From assembly GCA_003674045.1 (NCBI GenBank), contig PENC01000008.1:208746-272745 (forward strand): DNA of 64,000 nucleotides. The letters are read 5' to 3'. The first letter of the stretch is position 1; each line of letters starts with the position of its first letter. Position numbers and translations under genes: made by a program. Positions 61,975-64,000 of this stretch are shown here, one piece after another. The notes beneath the pieces were generated by a model, which did no database searches, had not been told where the DNA came from, and saw nothing but the letters and a program-made list of their open reading frames with translations. This stretch comes from Streptomyces griseocarneus (lineage in GTDB: Bacteria; Actinomycetota; Actinomycetes; Streptomycetales; Streptomycetaceae).

Positions 61975-63420
61975 ATGCACGAGCGTAGCAGCGTCGCGGG
62001 ATTGGCAGCCACCCTGCGAGGAGAGCTGGACCGCTACTCACCTGGAGAGAAGCTGCCGTCCAGTCGGTCCCTCGTCGAGCGTTTCCGGGTCAGCCCCGTC
62101 ACCGTCTCGCGGGCCCTCGGCGCCCTCGCCGCGGAGGGCCTCGTCGTGACCCGCCCCGGCGCGGGTGCCTTCCGGGCCGAGCCGCACGCCGCGCCCGCCC
62201 GCGCCGGGGACACGTCCTGGCAGCAGGTCGCCCTCAGCGCCGAGCCCGCGGGGGGCGCGGTGCCCCGCACCGTGGACGCCGGCGCGGTGGTCGCCACCCT
62301 CGCCGAACCCCCGCCCGCCGTCATCGAGCTCAGCGGCGGCTACCTCCACCCCACGCTCCAGCCCGAGCGCGCCCTCGCCGCCGCCCTCGCCCGGGCGGGC
62401 CGCCGCCCCGGCGCCTGGGGCCGCCCGCCCCTCGACGGCGTGGCCGAGCTGCGTGCCTGGTTCGCGCGCGAGATCGGCGGCCCGGCGGGCACGGTCGCCG
62501 CCTCCGACGTACTGATCACCGCGGGCGGCCAATGCGCGCTCACCGCCGCCCTGCGCGCCCTCGCGCCGCCCGGCGCGCCCGTCCTCGTCGAATCGCCCAC
62601 CTATCCGGGGATGATGGCCGCGGCGCGCGCCTCCGGGCTGCGGCTCGTGCCCGTGCCCACGGACGCCCGGGGCGTGCGCACGGACCTGCTCGCCGAGGCG
62701 TTCTGCGCCAGCGGTGCCCGCCTCTTCGTCTGCCAGCCGCTCTTCCAGAACCCCACCGGGGCCGTGCTCTCCGACGAACGGCGGCGCGAGGTCGTCCGGA
62801 TCGCCCGCGACGCGGGCGCGTTCGTCGTCGAGGACGACTTCGCCCGCCGTCTCGCCCACGAGGACGCCCCGCCGCTCCCGCCGACCCTCGCCGCGGAGGA
62901 CCCCGACGGCATCGTCGTCCACGTCTGCTCCCTGACCAAGGCGACCTCGCCGAGCCTGCGCGTCGGCGCCCTCGCCGCGCGCGGCCCGGTCCTGGAACGG
63001 CTGCGGGCCATCCAGATCGTCGACAGCTTCTTCGTCCCCCGCCCGCTCCAGGAGGCCGCGCTCGAACTCGTCGGCTCGCCCGCCTGGGCACGCCACCAGC
63101 GCGTGATCGCCGCCGAACTGCGCACCCGGCGCGAGGCGCTGCTCACCGCCGTGCGGCGGGAACTCCCCGGGCTGGAAGCCGACTTCGTGCCGCCCGGCGG
63201 CTTCACCGTCTGGCTGCGCCTGCCGGACGGCACCGACGAGACGGCCCTGGCCGCGGCAGCCCTGCGGGAGGGGGTGGCGGTCGCCCCGGGGCGTCCTTAC
63301 TACGCGGCGGAACCGGCCGCGCCGCACCTGCGGTTGAGCTTCGCGGCGGCAGCGGGGGTGGCCGAACTGGCGGAGGGCGTGGGCCGCTTGGCGGCGGCCT
63401 GCGCGGATCCGCCGCGCTAG
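61975..63420 (+). CDS. MocR-type regulator (GntR DNA-binding domain fused to aminotransferase fold)
   Basis: The 481-residue protein joins a winged helix (LPSSRSLVERFRVSPVTVSR) to a fold-type I aminotransferase domain with FQNPTGAVLSDERRREV, VVEDDFARRL and the PLP Lys in CSLTKATSPSLRVG. MocR proteins use PLP as a sensor. It is divergent from the EamA exporter and likely regulates it. ATG at 61975. Its stop TAG overlaps the stop of the convergent S4 gene. Confidence 0.88.
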   Translation: MHERSSVAGLAATLRGELDRYSPGEKLPSSRSLVERFRVSPVTVSRALGALAAEGLVVTRPGAGAFRAEPHAAPARAGDTSWQQVALSAEPAGGAVPRTVDAGAVVATLAEPPPAVIELSGGYLHPTLQPERALAAALARAGRRPGAWGRPPLDGVAELRAWFAREIGGPAGTVAASDVLITAGGQCALTAALRALAPPGAPVLVESPTYPGMMAAARASGLRLVPVPTDARGVRTDLLAEAFCASGARLFVCQPLFQNPTGAVLSDERRREVVRIARDAGAFVVEDDFARRLAHEDAPPLPPTLAAEDPDGIVVHVCSLTKATSPSLRVGALAARGPVLERLRAIQIVDSFFVPRPLQEAALELVGSPAWARHQRVIAAELRTRREALLTAVRRELPGLEADFVPPGGFTVWLRLPDGTDETALAAAALREGVAVAPGRPYYAAEPAAPHLRLSFAAAAGVAELAEGVGRLAAACADPPR

Positions 63421-63794
63421 TGGCCCTGGAGGCGTTCCAGTTCGCGGCGGTCCCGCTTGGTCGGGCGGCCCGCGCCGCGGTCGCGGACGGCGACCGCGGC
63501 GACGTGCTCGCGCGGCGGCGGGGGCGGGCTGTTGTCCACGTAGCACTCCGCCGCGACGGGGGCTCCGACCCGCTTGTTGATGACCTTGGACACGACGGCG
63601 ATCCGCTCGTGCCCGGCCAGCCGTACCCGCACCTCGTCACCGGTGCGTACGGCCTGCGCGGGCTTGGCGCGCTCGCCGTTGACCCGGACGTGGCCCGCGC
63701 GGCAGGCGGTCGCGGCCTGGGACCGCGTCTTCGTGAGCCGTACCGACCAGATCCAGCTGTCGATCCGTACGGTCCCGCTCTCCTCTGAAGCCAT
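63417..63794 (-). CDS. S4-domain RNA-binding protein (Hsp15-like)
   Basis: The 125-residue protein has an S4 domain (IDSWIWSVRLTKTRSQAATA, AGHVRVNGERAKPAQAVR) followed by a Pro-rich segment and basic tail. Hsp15 in E. coli binds stalled 50S subunits. Stop codons of this and the MocR gene share the bases ctag at 63417-63420. Function in streptomycetes is inferred. Confidence 0.85.
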   Translation of the reverse strand: MASEESGTVRIDSWIWSVRLTKTRSQAATACRAGHVRVNGERAKPAQAVRTGDEVRVRLAGHERIAVVSKVINKRVGAPVAAECYVDNSPPPPPREHVAAVAVRDRGAGRPTKRDRRELERLQGH

Positions 63795-63819
63795 GTGCCG
63801 ACTCTAGCCGTGGGTGTGC

Positions 63820-63854
63820 CGAAGGGCGGCACCCGTGGTGGGTGCCGCCCTTCG
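63820..63854 (-). terminator. Hairpin between the S4 gene promoter side and the transglycosylase
   Basis: cgaagggcggcaccc (63820-63834) and its exact complement (63840-63854) form a 15-bp stem with a 5-base loop, 34 bases past the transglycosylase stop on the minus strand, where it would end that transcript. Confidence 0.8.
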
Positions 63855-63888
63855 TGGCGGTGGGATTCGGTGTGGGTTCGGCTGTGGA

Positions 63889-64000
63889 TCAGTACGCGGA
63901 GTTGACGTTGTCCATGGAGCCGTAGGTCTTGGCGGCGTAGTTGCAGGAGGCGACGATGTTGGCGACCGGGTCGTAGATGTCCCAGGACGTGCCGTCGACG
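63889..64000 (-). CDS. Secreted transglycosylase-like protein (3' end only)
   Basis: The last 36 residues of a protein continue past the window end. They read TSWDIYDPVANIVASCNYAA and YGSMDNVNSAY before TGA, matching the C-terminus of SLT-type lytic transglycosylase domains of streptomycetes (DPVANI...NYA..YGS pattern). Such enzymes cut peptidoglycan. The remainder lies outside. Confidence 0.65.
   Translation of the reverse strand, partial: VDGTSWDIYDPVANIVASCNYAAKTYGSMDNVNSAY

Overview
The window is high-GC DNA from a Streptomyces-type actinomycete. The evidence is the strong GC bias at third codon positions, frequent GTG and TTG starts, many translationally coupled gene pairs (GTGA, ATGA or TGATG overlaps), families typical of streptomycetes (DUF397/DUF5753 regulators, DUF6879, DUF6415, SpoIIE-type phosphatases, mycosin) and a dispersed GC-rich intergenic repeat. 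Much of the order (helY - exonuclease - proline/betaine transporter, then glnA4 - ALDH - SDR, then sseB - aquaporin - infC-rpmI-rplT - rRNA methylase - kinase - pheST) fits my memory of one chromosomal arm of Streptomyces coelicolor; that synteny is recalled, not computed here.

Left block (1-17.2 kb): the 3' part of helY; an iron-boxed siderophore-interacting protein; a stand-alone 5'-3' exonuclease; a betaine/proline ABC system in which permease and binding protein are fused; small secreted proteins; metE under a cobalamin riboswitch, divergent from a BtuF-like cobalamin-binding protein; a TDT-type exporter divergent from a LysR regulator; a HAD phosphatase; and a TetR repressor with a perfect palindromic operator, followed in frame by a second, truncated TetR fragment.

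Middle, accessory block (17.2-30.7 kb): a rhomboid-like membrane protein, a phosphatidylserine-decarboxylase-like pyruvoyl enzyme with an extra N-terminal domain, a frameshifted C45 acyltransferase/hydrolase relic, a gene-poor stretch with lower GC, a LysE exporter, two DUF5753 regulator modules (one with DUF6879, one with DUF397) flanking a signal peptidase I, DUF6415 genes, and two nearly identical ArsR repressors in inverted orientation. Each ArsR gene has a copy of the same 18-bp operator upstream; one heads an operon with an ATPase-fold protein, the other an operon with a SulP transporter and a flavin-oxidase-fold protein.

Ethanolamine block (30.7-37.6 kb): gamma-glutamyl hydrolase, amino-acid/ethanolamine permease, GntR regulator, GlnA4-type gamma-glutamylethanolamide synthetase, aldehyde dehydrogenase and SDR. 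Together they can plausibly import ethanolamine, glutamylate it, oxidise it in two steps and release glycine and glutamate.

Right, mostly housekeeping block (37.6-64 kb): secreted HAD phosphatase, PLP alanine-racemase-fold enzyme, orphan mycosin pair, SseB, aquaporin, DUF1844, infC-rpmI-rplT (IF3 probably starting at ATC after an attenuator-like hairpin), SpoU methyltransferase, histidine kinase, pheST, SpoIIE-type phosphatase, MFS transporter, TPR regulator, Nudix hydrolase, 3-hydroxybutyryl-CoA dehydrogenase, a Tat-exported GH10-like protein, a DMT exporter divergent from a MocR regulator, an S4 protein, and the last codons of a secreted transglycosylase. I saw no tRNA, rRNA, complete insertion sequence or CRISPR array.
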